Below, piece by piece: positions 12,091-20,945 of a DNA stretch of 64,000 bases; position 1 is the first letter of the stretch; each line of letters opens with the position of its first letter. The position numbers were made by a program, and so were the translations under genes. Origin of the DNA: Deinococcus sedimenti (GTDB taxonomy: Bacteria > Deinococcota > Deinococci > Deinococcales > Deinococcaceae); the NCBI RefSeq assembly GCF_014648135.1, contig NZ_BMQN01000001.1:744001-808000 (forward strand), written 5' to 3'. Below the pieces are notes generated by a model. The model was not told the origin of the DNA, searched no databases, and worked only from the letters and a program-made list of their open reading frames with translations.

Positions 12091-13417
12091 GGGGGTCCTC
12101 GGGGTCCAGCGGGTTCGCGTCGGGGGCGCGTTCCACGCGCACGCGGGTCACGCGGCGCTGGTCGGCGTCCTCGACGGTGAAGGCCCAGCCGTTATGGATG
12201 AAGGTCTGCCCGGCCTCCGGGATGTCCCCGAAGTGGCTGGTCATGAAGCCGCTCAGGGTATCGAATTCACCGTCGCCGTCCTCGATGTTCGCGCCCAGTC
12301 GCTCCTCGACCTCGCCGACCGTCAGGCTGGCGTCCATCAGGTACACGCCCTCACTGATCACCTCGATCATCGGGACCTCCTCCTCGTCGGTCTCGTCGTA
12401 GATTTCACCGACGATCTCCTCCAGGGCGTCCTCCAGCGTGACCAGGCCCGAGATGCCGCCGAACTCGTCCACGACGATGCTCAGGTGGCTCTTCTTGTCG
12501 CGCATCTTGGCGAGCAGGTCCTTGATCTTCATGCCTTCAGGCACGAAGAACACGGGGCGCATGATGTCCGCGATCAGCGTGTGGTCCAGGCTGTCGAGGT
12601 GCATCAGTACGTCCCCGGTGTGCACGATGCCCACGATGTTGTCCGGCGTGTCCTGAAAGACCGGCACGCGCGAGTACCCGTGTTCGCCCTTGAGGTCCAG
12701 CAGGCGGCGCAGCGCGGCCGAGCCGTCCACGACGACCATGTCCACGCGGGGTGTCATGACCTCGCGCACGGTGGTGTCGGACAGGTCGAACACGTTGTAC
12801 ACGAGTTCCTTCTCGTCGTCCTCCAGCACACCCTCCTGACTGGAGGCGCTGACGATCATGCGGATCTCCTCCTCGGAGTACGCCGTGTGGTGACCCGACA
12901 CGCCGCGCAGGCCGAACAGACGCACCACGAGGTTCCCCAGAGCGTTCAGGGCGCGAATCACGTACTTGAACAGCCACGTGAACGCCAGCAGCGGGCGCGT
13001 GACCAGCAGACTCACCTGCTCACTGCGCTGCAGCGCCCACGTCTTCGGCGCGAGTTCCCCGAACACGATGTGCAGGACGGTACTGATCGCGAACGCTACC
13101 CCGAACGAGATCGCGGTGATCTGCGATTCCGTGAACTGCCCTTCGGGGAACAGCGGGTGAATCAGGTGCTCGATGGCGGGTTCAGCCACGAAACCGATCG
13201 CGAGACTGGCCATGGTGATGCCCAGCTGCGTCGCCGCGATGTACATGTCGAGGTTCTGCAGCGCCTTCTGCGTGGCCTTGGCGGTGGCGTTCCCCTCGTC
13301 GGCCAGCTGGTCGATGCGGGTGCGGCGCACGCTGACCAGCGCGAATTCCGCCGCGACGAAGAAACCGTTCATGAGCACCAGGAAGAACAGGGCGAGGATA
13401 CCAAGCAGGTCATTCAT
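12083..13417 (-). CDS. CNNM/CBS-domain membrane protein (HlyC/CorC family)
   Basis: 444 residues in three parts: a DUF21/CNNM membrane domain with about four helices (MNDLLGILALFFLVLMNGFFVAAEFALV first; later TVLHIVFGELAPKTWAL), a CBS pair (VMTPRVDMVVV...YSRVPVF; IMRPVFFVPEG...DEFGGISGLVTLEDALEEIVGEI), and a C-terminal CorC_HlyC domain (from about residue 355). The family is linked to Mg2+/Co2+ efflux or transport regulated by nucleotide binding to CBS; older haemolysin names are not informative. Its 5' region contains a transcription terminator, suggesting leader control. cdd is downstream in the same operon. Confidence 0.9.
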   Translation of the reverse strand: MNDLLGILALFFLVLMNGFFVAAEFALVSVRRTRIDQLADEGNATAKATQKALQNLDMYIAATQLGITMASLAIGFVAEPAIEHLIHPLFPEGQFTESQITAISFGVAFAISTVLHIVFGELAPKTWALQRSEQVSLLVTRPLLAFTWLFKYVIRALNALGNLVVRLFGLRGVSGHHTAYSEEEIRMIVSASSQEGVLEDDEKELVYNVFDLSDTTVREVMTPRVDMVVVDGSAALRRLLDLKGEHGYSRVPVFQDTPDNIVGIVHTGDVLMHLDSLDHTLIADIMRPVFFVPEGMKIKDLLAKMRDKKSHLSIVVDEFGGISGLVTLEDALEEIVGEIYDETDEEEVPMIEVISEGVYLMDASLTVGEVEERLGANIEDGDGEFDTLSGFMTSHFGDIPEAGQTFIHNGWAFTVEDADQRRVTRVRVERAPDANPLDPEDPHE

Positions 13418-13474
13418 GTAGGGACGCGCTCCAGGGTCGCGTCAGGGTCATCCGCAAGGCGCAAGCTGCCCGTC

Positions 13475-13499
13475 CCGCCCGGCAGGTGCGCGGGCGGGT
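13475..13499 (-). other. Hairpin in the leader of the CNNM/CBS gene
   Basis: CCCGCCC and GGGCGGG (on the minus strand) are complementary around an 11-nt loop, about 60 nt before the start codon. It may act together with the upstream terminator. Confidence 0.35.
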
Positions 13500-13527
13500 A
13501 CGTCGGTGACCGTCGGTGGGGTGCCAC

Positions 13528-13556
13528 GGCAAAAACGCCGCCCTCGGGCGGTGTTC
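13528..13556 (-). terminator. Intrinsic terminator in the 5' leader of the CNNM/CBS gene
   Basis: On the minus strand ACACCGCC-CGAG-GGCGGCGT is followed at once by TTTTT, a textbook intrinsic terminator. No gene lies upstream on that strand; the only gene after it is the CNNM/CBS gene starting 110 nt later. A TATCCT hexamer at 13607-13612 (minus) could be the -10. The unit therefore looks like an attenuator, or a ~75-nt small RNA with its own terminator. Confidence 0.6.
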
Positions 13557-13723
13557 TCCGGGCGCGGTAGGTGAGCCGGAACTGGGAGGCTCCATAGCAG
13601 ACGGAAGGATAACACACCCCACCCCCCACCGGGACGCCTGTCCCGCCCGCGCCCGGTCACCGGCCGGGGAACGCGGCCCAGGGGGTACGCTGGGCGCACC
13701 ACACCCACAGGAGGCACCCCCGC

Positions 13724-14719
13724 ATGACCCACCCCGACACGTACCGCGCGCTGCGCGTCCTGAAGGACGAACAGGGCACCCGCGCCGAACTCCAGACCCT
13801 GCCCGTCACGGACCTGCCCGGCGGGGACGTCCTGATCCGCGTGACGCACTCCAGCCTGAACTACAAGGACGGACTGGCCGTCAGCGGCCGCCCCGGCGTG
13901 CTGCGCACCCACCCCATGACACCCGGCATCGACCTCGCCGGGACGGTCATCGAGGACGCCTCGGGCCGCTGGCAGCCCGGCGACCACGTCATCCTGACCG
14001 GCTGGGGCATCGGCGAGCGGCAGGACGGCGGGTACGCCACACTCGCCCGCGCCCGCCCGGAGTGGCTGGTCGCGCAGCCTGGCGGCACGGACGCCCACTG
14101 GGCCATGAGCGTCGGCACCGCCGGATTCACCGCCATGCTGGCCGTCATGGCGCTGGAGGACCACGGCCTGACCCCCGGCAGCGGCGAGGTGCTGGTGACC
14201 GGCGCGGCGGGCGGCGTGGGCAGCACCGCCGTCGCCCTGCTCGCCCACGCCGGGCACATCGTCGTCGCCAGCACCGGACGACCCCAGGAGGAAGCGTACC
14301 TGCGCGACCTGGGCGCTGCGCAGATCATCGGCCGCGACGACCTGCCCGGCCTGACCCGCCCCCTCGAGAAGGAACGCTGGGCGGGCGTCGTGGACACCGT
14401 TGGCGGGGCCACCCTGGCCGGAGCGTACGCCTCGACCCGCACGCACGGCAGCGTCGCCGTGTGCGGACTCGCCGGGGGTCACGACCTGAACGCCACCGTG
14501 TTCCCGCTGATCCTGCGCGGCGTGAACCTGCTGGGTATCGACTCCGTCACCTGCCCCCCGGCCCGCCGCGAGGCTGCCTGGACCCGCCTTGCCCGCGACC
14601 TGCCCGTCAGTCGCCTGAGCTCCGTCACGCAGACCCGCACCCTGGACGAGGTGCCCGCGCTGGCCGCCCAGATCCTCGCCGGGCAGATCCGCGGCCGGAC
14701 CGTCATCCAGATCGACTGA
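13724..14719 (+). CDS. acuI: MDR-family oxidoreductase, acrylyl-CoA reductase (AcuI/YhdH) type
   Basis: 331 residues of the medium-chain dehydrogenase family without catalytic zinc. The YhdH/AcuI subgroup pattern is clear: SSLNYKDGLAVSG, PGIDLAGTV, GTAGFTAMLAVMALE and the Rossmann loop VTGAAGGVGSTAVALL. YhdH/AcuI enzymes reduce acryloyl-CoA or quinone-like enones with NADPH. ATG start, with Shine-Dalgarno AGGAGG nine nt upstream and a possible -10 TACGCT at 13686-13691, so this gene has a true leader, unlike many neighbours. Terminates at the stem-loop at 14753. Confidence 0.88.
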   Translation: MTHPDTYRALRVLKDEQGTRAELQTLPVTDLPGGDVLIRVTHSSLNYKDGLAVSGRPGVLRTHPMTPGIDLAGTVIEDASGRWQPGDHVILTGWGIGERQDGGYATLARARPEWLVAQPGGTDAHWAMSVGTAGFTAMLAVMALEDHGLTPGSGEVLVTGAAGGVGSTAVALLAHAGHIVVASTGRPQEEAYLRDLGAAQIIGRDDLPGLTRPLEKERWAGVVDTVGGATLAGAYASTRTHGSVAVCGLAGGHDLNATVFPLILRGVNLLGIDSVTCPPARREAAWTRLARDLPVSRLSSVTQTRTLDEVPALAAQILAGQIRGRTVIQID

Positions 14720-14752
14720 TCTCCACGGCCGTCACGAGCCGGGAGGCAGGAA

Positions 14753-14788
14753 GGAAGGCGCGATCTCCCGTGGGTGGTCGCGCCTTTC
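14753..14788. terminator. Bidirectional terminator between acuI and the subtilase gene
   Basis: AAGGCGCGA (14755-14763) pairs with TCGCGCCTT (14778-14786) between two convergent genes, followed by TTTC-type bases on the plus strand. Confidence 0.65.
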
Positions 14789-14806
14789 ACCGTGGTGACG
14801 GTCCGG

Positions 14807-16864
14807 TTACCGGGGCGTGAGGTCACCCAGGTTGACGGCCGGGCTCTCTTCGGACAGAGCGGCGGTCCGCTCATCCCGGGTTTCGCCCGTCTCCCCATAG
14901 ATCCCGTTGCCGTTCACGTCGCTGCCCGCCGTCACCCGGTAGGTGCCCTCGCCCAGGAAGGCGCGGAACGCTCCCGTGCTGTCCAGTTTCGGCTGAAAGC
15001 TGAGGCCGCGGCTGCTCTGCACACGCACGCCCAGGCCGCTGCTGACCTGCGGGGCGTTCAGGGCGGCCGCAGCGTTGATCATGCCGAACCCGAACTGATC
15101 GTCGCGCCCGGCGGTCCCGAGATCCGTGGCGGTCTCGCGCAGTCGCCTGACCGTGTCCTCCGCGCCGGTCGTGACGCCCTTGCTGAGCATCAGGGCGGCC
15201 AGGGCGGCCACCTGAGGACTGGCCTGACTGGTCCCCACTTCCGACTCGTAGTTGGGCGCGTTCTTCACGTAGTCCCAGCTGGTCGAGAGGATCATGTCCG
15301 GGTACGCCGCGCCGTTGAAGGTGCCGCCATTGAACTTCGCGCCGCTGTACGGGTCCGCGCCCCCCGGAGCAGCCAGCTGCACCTGCGGGTAGGCGTTGCT
15401 GAAGGGCGAGTGCATGGGCGCACTGGCACCCGACAGCGTCACGCTCGCGACCGAGACGGCCCCGTCACAGGCGGCCGGGTAGTAGGGCGACGTGCCGTAC
15501 CCGTTGCCGGAAGCAGCCACCACCAGCGCCCCCGCCGCACGCGCCTCGGCAATCGCGTCGCACATGGGCTGGGCGTCCGTGGCACTGATCGCGCCGCCCA
15601 GGCTCAGGTTGATCACCTGCGCCGGGTGAGGCGTCTTGAACGTCACGCCGTCAATCGTGACGGGCAGACCGGCCGCGTAACGGATGCCCAGCGTGACGTC
15701 CGCCTCGGTGGCGTTTCCGCTCGCGTCGATGACCCTCACCGGCAGCACCTTCACGTTCGCCTTGTAGGTGGCGCCGACCACGCCGCTGGGGCTGCATCCG
15801 GCGCAGACGCCGGTGTTCGCACCCCAGCGGGCGGCGATGATGCCGGTCACGTGCGTTCCGTGGCTGCCTGCCGTACGCCCGGGCGTCGAGGGATCGGTCG
15901 GGTCCGTGTCGGCACCGGTCCCGTCGCCGTTGGTGGTGTCTGCGATCACGTCCATGGCGCCCTCGCCGGGTTGCCACAGCTGCCCCTGCAGGTCCGGGTG
16001 GTCGAAGCGCACGCCGGTATCCACGACCGCCACCGTCACCGGCTTCGAGTACGCGCCGCTCTCCATGTCGCGCCACACGGCGCCGTACCCCATGAGCGGG
16101 TACGCCCACTGCAGCGGCGAGAACTGATCGGTGGGTGTGACCGGTGTGGCCAGCGTCGCCTGCGGGCGCAGCACGACGTTCGGTACGGCGTACTCCACGT
16201 TCGGGTCGCTGCGCAGGGCCCGTAGCGCGGCAGGAACGTCACTGACGTCGAACGCGGCGGACTGGGAGCCCAGCGTGACCTGACGGGTCACGGCGAGGCC
16301 CGCGGCGGTCAGCCGCTCGCGGCCCAGCGTGCGGGCAGACTGGTTCACGCCCTGCGCGGTCAGCGCGCCTCCCGCGCGGTACTTGACGATCACGCCGCGT
16401 GCAGCCGGAGCCGGTGCAGTCCGCACCTCTTGCCGGGTGATGACATCCAGACCGGTGACCTGAGCAGGCTGCACCAGCCGTCCGGTCAGCTCGAACTGCT
16501 GCGCGGTGACCGTCCAGACTGCTGTTCCGTTCGTCGCGCCTGATCCCGAACCGCTGGTCCAGCTGACCTTGATCGTGCCGGTCAACGTGGCCTGATCGGC
16601 CGTGACGGGCGTCGCGTCCTGCCGAACGGCCGCCACGGAGAATCTGACTGGCCCGGTGCCCGACTGCGTGGACACCCGGATCCAGCTGGGGTAGTCCGTG
16701 ATGCGCCACGAGCCGCTGAACGGGACCGTGATGGTCTGCTGGGCCTTCTGACCCAGCGCCACCGTGCGGTCGTTGATCCCAGCGCTGTTCGTATTGAGCT
16801 GATCGCAGGCGGACAGTGCGAGGGCCAGCGCGAGCAGCCCTGCCGAGCGTCGAAGAGGAGTCAT
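14807..16864 (-). CDS. Subtilisin-like (S8) serine protease lipoprotein
   Basis: 685 residues. The N-terminus MTPLRRSAGLLALALALSAC is a lipoprotein signal with lipobox LSAC. Next comes a BACON-like beta domain (about 35-120, with WRITDYPSWIRVS), a linker/prodomain (about 150-230), then the peptidase core with catalytic Asp282 (VVDTGVRFDHPD), His335 (SHGTHVTG) and Ser546 (GTSQASPQ), and a C-terminal beta domain containing DVNGNGIYGE, a calcium-loop-like motif. A membrane-tethered extracellular protease, probably feeding peptides to importers such as the dpp system at 18-24 kb. The open frame extends far upstream, but the lipoprotein signal fixes the start. Convergent with acuI. Confidence 0.92.
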   Translation of the reverse strand: MTPLRRSAGLLALALALSACDQLNTNSAGINDRTVALGQKAQQTITVPFSGSWRITDYPSWIRVSTQSGTGPVRFSVAAVRQDATPVTADQATLTGTIKVSWTSGSGSGATNGTAVWTVTAQQFELTGRLVQPAQVTGLDVITRQEVRTAPAPAARGVIVKYRAGGALTAQGVNQSARTLGRERLTAAGLAVTRQVTLGSQSAAFDVSDVPAALRALRSDPNVEYAVPNVVLRPQATLATPVTPTDQFSPLQWAYPLMGYGAVWRDMESGAYSKPVTVAVVDTGVRFDHPDLQGQLWQPGEGAMDVIADTTNGDGTGADTDPTDPSTPGRTAGSHGTHVTGIIAARWGANTGVCAGCSPSGVVGATYKANVKVLPVRVIDASGNATEADVTLGIRYAAGLPVTIDGVTFKTPHPAQVINLSLGGAISATDAQPMCDAIAEARAAGALVVAASGNGYGTSPYYPAACDGAVSVASVTLSGASAPMHSPFSNAYPQVQLAAPGGADPYSGAKFNGGTFNGAAYPDMILSTSWDYVKNAPNYESEVGTSQASPQVAALAALMLSKGVTTGAEDTVRRLRETATDLGTAGRDDQFGFGMINAAAALNAPQVSSGLGVRVQSSRGLSFQPKLDSTGAFRAFLGEGTYRVTAGSDVNGNGIYGETGETRDERTAALSEESPAVNLGDLTPR

Positions 16865-16933
16865 GTGCCCCACAGAATGCCGCATGGAAGCTGACCGGAC
16901 ATGAATGTGCGCCACAGTGGCACAATGGCGCCC

Positions 16934-17449
16934 GTGCCCAGCGGACGAGTCCATAACCTGATCAATATCGGCGCGTACAGCGTCCTGGCGGCCGGCGCTC
17001 TCTACGCGGCGCGGCAGAACCTGCTGGTGATCACGCCCGCACAGGCCCTGAACTTCACAGTGGCGTACGCCGCCGGGACCTTCCTGCTCTCCCCGGACCT
17101 CGACCTGGCGGAGGGGCGGGTGGACAGCAAACGGCACTGGGGTGTGCTGGGCATCCTGTGGGTGCCGTACGGCATGCTCTTCAGTCACCGCGGCTGGTCG
17201 CACAGCTGGGTGATCGGACCACTCACCCGGCTGCTGTACGTCGCACTGATCGTGGCGCTGGTCGTGGGACTGGTGAAATTCGTCGCGCCGGAGGTTCAGC
17301 TGCCCCGGATTCCGCAGCCGGTGGCCTGGAAATTCATCCTGCCTCTTCTGATCGGGTACTACCTGAGCCAGTGGCTTCACCTGATCGCGGATGGTGTGCG
17401 GCCGGATCACGGGTTGCGCAAGGGGTACCGGAAGGTTCGGGGGCGCTGA
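16934..17449 (+). CDS. DUF2227 putative metal-binding membrane protein
   Basis: 171 residues. The start MPSGRVHNLINIG (GTG 16934) is the standard opening of the family; CACAAT at 16921-16926 would place transcription at this GTG. Upstream ATGs at 16901 and 16925 are alternatives. The sequence has about four hydrophobic helices and conserved His/Asp clusters: SPDLDLAEGR, SHRGWSHSW and LHLIADGVR, which suggest a metal site at the membrane similar to YdjM/LexA-regulated hydrolase-like proteins. Function is not known. Confidence 0.78.
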   Translation: MPSGRVHNLINIGAYSVLAAGALYAARQNLLVITPAQALNFTVAYAAGTFLLSPDLDLAEGRVDSKRHWGVLGILWVPYGMLFSHRGWSHSWVIGPLTRLLYVALIVALVVGLVKFVAPEVQLPRIPQPVAWKFILPLLIGYYLSQWLHLIADGVRPDHGLRKGYRKVRGR

Positions 17450-17579
17450 TCGGGTCGGCGCTGCGCTAGACTGCGGCATCGACGCGAGTGTCGTGGCGTC
17501 CCGGACTGGTCTCCGACCGGCAGACGTGACGGTAAGCTCAGCTCTTTTCCGGCGGCGTGACCGTCGTCCAGAGGTATCT

Positions 17580-17804
17580 ATGATTCTGACCCTGTTCATT
17601 GTGCTGTTCGCCCTCGTCTGCGTGGGGCTGATTTTCTTCGTGTTGTTGCAGGTGCCCAAGCAGGCTGGTCTGTCGGCTAGCATGGCGTCCGGCGGTTCTC
17701 TGCTGGGCGGCCGTGGCGTCGAGGGTGGCCTGATCCGCATCACCAGTGTGCTCGGCGGTTTCTTTATGCTGCTCGCCCTGCTGATCAATCTCGTCTCCCG
17801 CTGA
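17580..17804 (+). CDS. secG: Preprotein translocase subunit SecG
   Basis: 74-residue membrane protein, the small helper subunit of the SecYEG channel. Two hydrophobic helices (residues ~2-24 and ~52-72) flank the short Gly-rich cytoplasmic loop KQAGLSASMASGGSLLGGRG, typical of SecG. ATG at 17580 with the weak ribosome-binding stretch AGAGGT upstream; TAAGCT at 17532-17537 may be a -10. Monocistronic, closed by a strong terminator 11 nt after the stop. Confidence 0.92.
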   Translation: MILTLFIVLFALVCVGLIFFVLLQVPKQAGLSASMASGGSLLGGRGVEGGLIRITSVLGGFFMLLALLINLVSR

Positions 17805-17814
17805 GTGGACGTTG

Positions 17815-17845
17815 AAAGGCGCGACCCGGACAGGGTCGCGCCTCG
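17815..17845 (+). terminator. Terminator after secG
   Basis: AGGCGCGACCC (17817-17827) and GGGTCGCGCCT (17833-17843) form a perfect 11-bp stem with a GGACA loop, then CGTT. Confidence 0.75.
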
Positions 17846-17864
17846 TTCATGTCAGTGGGACGTG

Positions 17865-17882
17865 TTGTGTAAAATTCCACAA
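17865..17882. promoter_or_regulatory. AT-rich inverted repeat upstream of the peptide transporter
   Basis: TTGTG (17865-17869) and CACAA (17878-17882) flank TAAAATTC. The site lies about 105 bp upstream of the dpp -35 box and could be an operator or, through TAAAAT, a second -10. A further CCACAA is at 17918. Confidence 0.3.
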
Positions 17883-17985
17883 TGGTGCGGGGCTTCGCGG
17901 CTATACACCCTGATGCGAATCCACAACAGATGCCGGGCCCACACTGGGACGATGACGGCTGAAACCGCAATCGTCAGGTCGGTCC

Positions 17986-18014
17986 TTGACCGCACCTGCA
18001 TAGGCCAATATATT
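17986..18014 (+). promoter_or_regulatory. Sigma70 promoter of the peptide ABC operon
   Basis: TTGACC (17986-17991), an exact 17-bp spacer and TATATT (18009-18014): the best canonical promoter in the window. It gives a leader of roughly 85 nt ending with the Shine-Dalgarno CTGGAGGA, in contrast to the leaderless genes. Confidence 0.8.
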
Positions 18015-18105
18015 TAGCTCGCTGGAAAACGAAATCTCCACCCAAGATACCCGGCTGCGCGCCGGCTCTTGCCGTATTTCCTTTCACGCACCCTGGAGGA
18101 CCCCC

Positions 18106-19872
18106 ATGAAAAAAGCACTGACCCTCGCCCTGGCCCTGACGCTGGGCACCGCCGCCGCCCAGAGCGCCTTTGTCTGGCCCGCTGCCTGGACCGCTGAACA
18201 GAACACCGCCAACAAGCGCGGTGGCGAACTGCGCCTGTCGGCCATCAGCGACTTCAAGACCATGAACCCCTTCACCAGCGCGGAAGCGGACAGCATCCCC
18301 GACCGCATGGAAACCGGCGCCGGCCTGTTCACGCAGGACCCCCGCAACGACGAGTTCATTCCTTACATGGCCGCCGGCGCGCCCGTGGTCAGCAACAACA
18401 ACAAGCGCTTCGTGGTCAAGATCCGCCAGGGCATGAAGTTCAGTGACGGCCAGGCCATCACCGCGGACGACTGGGTCAGCACCTGGCGCATCCACACCGA
18501 CGACAAGGTCGGCAGCAACAGCTACGACACCTTCTTCCTGGTCGGCAAGCCCATCACGGTCAAGAAGATCGACAACTACACCCTGCAGTTCGACTTCCCT
18601 CAGCCCAGCGCCAGCGCCCTGAGCCTCATGAGCTACACTCCCTGGCCTGACCACGTGTTCGGCAAGGCCTACCGCGAAGGCGGCGCCGACGCGATCAAGA
18701 AGATGTGGGGCCTGGGTACCGCGCCCAGCCAGATCGTCAGCCCCGGCATGTGGGTCGTCGAGTCCTACCGCGCCGGCGAGCGCACCGTGTTCAAGAAGAA
18801 CCCCAACTGGGGCGACTGGAACAAGGACAGCCGCGGCCAGGAACTGCCCTACCTGAGCAACATGTCCGTGCGCATCGTTGCCGATGCCAATGCGTCCCTC
18901 GCTGCCTTCCTGGCCGGCCAGATCGACACCGTCGGCATGCGCAACGCCGACGACCTGGCCCAGACCAAGAAGGCCATTGACTCTGGCAGCCTCAAGGCCT
19001 TCCTGAAGGCCAACGTCAGCCCCCAGGCCACCAGCCAGTGGATCACCTTCAACTGGAACAAGGCTGGCGACCCCGCCAAGCAGAAGCTCTTCCGTGACGT
19101 GCGCTTCCGCCGCGCCATGAGCCACATCGCCAACCGTCAGGCCATGGTGCAGCTCGCCCTGGGCGGCCTGGGCAGCGAGACGTACTTCAGCGTCTACCCC
19201 ATCTTCAAGAACCAGATTGACGCAGGCCTCGCCGCTGGTGCACCCCAGTACAAGTACGACCTGGCGCAGGCCAGCAAGCTGCTCGCGCAGATCGGCTACA
19301 CCAAGAAGAACGCCCAGGGCTACCTGGTCGACAAGAGCGGCAAGGTACTGGAATTCACCCTGAGCACCAACGCGGGCAACACCGTCCGTGAGCAGCTCGG
19401 CCGCATCTTCGCCGACGAGGCCAAGAAGGTCGGTGTGAAGGTCAACTTCACCCCCATCGACTTCAACACCCTGGTCGGCCAGCTGACCGCCAAGGGTGAG
19501 AACCGTCCCTTCGACGCCATCCTGCTGGGCCTGTCCGGCGGCAGCAACATCTGGAGCTTCGGCAGCAACGTCGTGCCCTGCGGCACCAACCTGCACTCCT
19601 ACAACAACCCCACCGACGGCAAGTGCGCCACCAGCCAGGAACAGCTGATGACCAAGCTGTACTACCAAGGCGACAGCGAACTGAACGACGCCAAGCGCCG
19701 CGCCATCGGCAGCCAGCTGATGAAGGCCGAAGGCGAACTGCAGCCCGTCATCTACCTCGTGGGTGGCAACTACCATGTGGCCTTCAACGAGCGTCTGGGC
19801 GGCGAATTCACGGCCAACATGATGGATGCCTACTACGGCCACCGCCTGCAGGCCCTGACCTTCATCAAGTAA
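18106..19872 (+). CDS. Peptide ABC transporter substrate-binding protein (family 5)
   Basis: 588 residues, DppA/OppA class. Signal peptide MKKALTLALALTLGTAAAQ with cleavage about residue 19; no lipobox. The family 5 core begins with GGELRLSAISDFKTMNPF, and the LANRQAMVQLALGG-like hinge segment SHIANRQAMVQLAL lies near residue 345. It binds oligopeptides (or another family 5 ligand) outside the membrane and delivers them to the permease pair downstream. First gene of the operon, strong promoter, good Shine-Dalgarno, and a stable hairpin after its stop: all fit much higher expression than the rest of the operon. High Lys/Asn codon content relative to neighbours also suggests high expression. 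Confidence 0.92.
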   Translation: MKKALTLALALTLGTAAAQSAFVWPAAWTAEQNTANKRGGELRLSAISDFKTMNPFTSAEADSIPDRMETGAGLFTQDPRNDEFIPYMAAGAPVVSNNNKRFVVKIRQGMKFSDGQAITADDWVSTWRIHTDDKVGSNSYDTFFLVGKPITVKKIDNYTLQFDFPQPSASALSLMSYTPWPDHVFGKAYREGGADAIKKMWGLGTAPSQIVSPGMWVVESYRAGERTVFKKNPNWGDWNKDSRGQELPYLSNMSVRIVADANASLAAFLAGQIDTVGMRNADDLAQTKKAIDSGSLKAFLKANVSPQATSQWITFNWNKAGDPAKQKLFRDVRFRRAMSHIANRQAMVQLALGGLGSETYFSVYPIFKNQIDAGLAAGAPQYKYDLAQASKLLAQIGYTKKNAQGYLVDKSGKVLEFTLSTNAGNTVREQLGRIFADEAKKVGVKVNFTPIDFNTLVGQLTAKGENRPFDAILLGLSGGSNIWSFGSNVVPCGTNLHSYNNPTDGKCATSQEQLMTKLYYQGDSELNDAKRRAIGSQLMKAEGELQPVIYLVGGNYHVAFNERLGGEFTANMMDAYYGHRLQALTFIK

Positions 19873-19898
19873 TCGAGTAGAGCAGCACGCTGCTCCCA

Positions 19899-19931
19899 CG
19901 GGGGGTGGTCCGCCCGCGCGGACTGCCCCCC
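19899..19931 (+). other. Strong intercistronic stem-loop after the binding-protein gene
   Basis: GGGGGG (19900-19905) pairs with CCCCCC and GTCCGC with GCGGAC around a CCGC loop. No T-run follows, so it is likely a 3'-end stabiliser or partial terminator that raises binding-protein mRNA above permease mRNA. GAGCAG-CACG-CTGCTC just upstream adds a smaller hairpin. Confidence 0.5.
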
Positions 19932-19960
19932 ACACCCATGACGCCCCACGGAGTGTCCGC

Positions 19961-20944
19961 ATGATCCCATTCCTCCTGCGCCGACTGGTGCAGTCCATCC
20001 CCACCCTGTTCCTGGCCAGCCTGCTGATCTTCTTCGTGATTCAGCTGGCGCCGGGCGACTTCCTGACCCCGGCCAAACTCAACCCGAACATCAGCCCCGA
20101 GGCGCTGGCGGCGCTGGAACGCAACTTCGGACTGGACCGTCATCCTATCGAGCAGTACCTGCTCTGGATGAAGAACATGATCTTCAACCTCGATCTGGGT
20201 CTGTCATTCTCGTACCAGCAGCCCGTGCTGGACGTGATCAAGCCGCGCATCGCCAACTCCATGTACCTCGTGTTGCTCTCGACCATCCTGTTCTATGCGA
20301 TTGCCATCCCCATCGGCGTGTTCGGGGCCGTGCGGCAGAACTCCCTGGGCGACAAGACCATCAACGTCATCCTGTACTTCCTGCTGGGTTTCCCCAGCTT
20401 CTTTCTGGCACTGATCGTCATCTACTTCATCCTGCAGATCCGTGCCGGTACGGGCCTGGACATTCCCATCAACGGCATGACCAGCAACGGCTTTGACAGC
20501 ATGAATGCCGGGCAGAAGATGCTGGACATTGCCAAGCACATCCTGATTCCCGCGATCATCCTGGCCGTCAGCGACGCCGCCGGACTGACCCGCGTCATCC
20601 GCGGCCAGATGCTGGAAGTCATGCGCTCGGACTACATCCGCACCGCGCGCGCCAAGGGCGTCAGCGAACGCACCGCCATCTGGAAGCACACCTTCCGTAA
20701 TGCCATCCTGCCCATCGTGGCCGGTATCGGTGGCCTGCTGCCCGGTGCGGTCGCCGGCGCCGGATTCATCGAGGTCGTGTTCGCCTATCCAGGCATCACG
20801 CCCATGATCCTTGACGCCGTGAACTCGCAGGACCTGTACCTGATTGCCGGATTCACGGTGATCACCACCGTCCTCCTCGTGATCGGCAACGCCCTGAGCG
20901 ACATTCTCCTCGCGGTCGTAGACCCGCGCATCAAGGTCGGCTGA
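19961..20944 (+). CDS. dppB: Peptide ABC transporter permease (DppB type)
   Basis: 327 residues, six membrane helices. The N-terminus MIPFLLRRLVQSIPTLFLASLLIFF and the GDFL...LGLDRHPIEQYL segment are standard for DppB. The cytoplasmic EAA loop lies near residue 220 (DYIRTARAKGVSERTAIWKHTFRNAILPI), where the ATPases dock. Forms the channel with the DppC-type partner encoded 1 nt downstream. ATG start after GGAGTG. Confidence 0.93.
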   Translation: MIPFLLRRLVQSIPTLFLASLLIFFVIQLAPGDFLTPAKLNPNISPEALAALERNFGLDRHPIEQYLLWMKNMIFNLDLGLSFSYQQPVLDVIKPRIANSMYLVLLSTILFYAIAIPIGVFGAVRQNSLGDKTINVILYFLLGFPSFFLALIVIYFILQIRAGTGLDIPINGMTSNGFDSMNAGQKMLDIAKHILIPAIILAVSDAAGLTRVIRGQMLEVMRSDYIRTARAKGVSERTAIWKHTFRNAILPIVAGIGGLLPGAVAGAGFIEVVFAYPGITPMILDAVNSQDLYLIAGFTVITTVLLVIGNALSDILLAVVDPRIKVG

Positions 20945-20945
20945 C

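Noticed and set aside
13560..13612. M-box (Mg2+) riboswitch on the plus strand, from GGTAGGTGAG...AGGCTCC
   Set aside because: Only the first blocks resemble the M-box; the remaining conserved blocks and length are missing, and the terminator with T-tract points to the minus strand.
16865..17788. Upstream extension of the protease frame
   Set aside because: The frame is open for about 300 codons more, but the lipoprotein signal at 16864 and the DUF2227 gene on the other strand exclude it.
17974..20004. 676-codon minus-strand frame over the peptide-binding protein
   Set aside because: Pure shadow of the strongly biased codons; Val/Gly/Ala-rich repeats.
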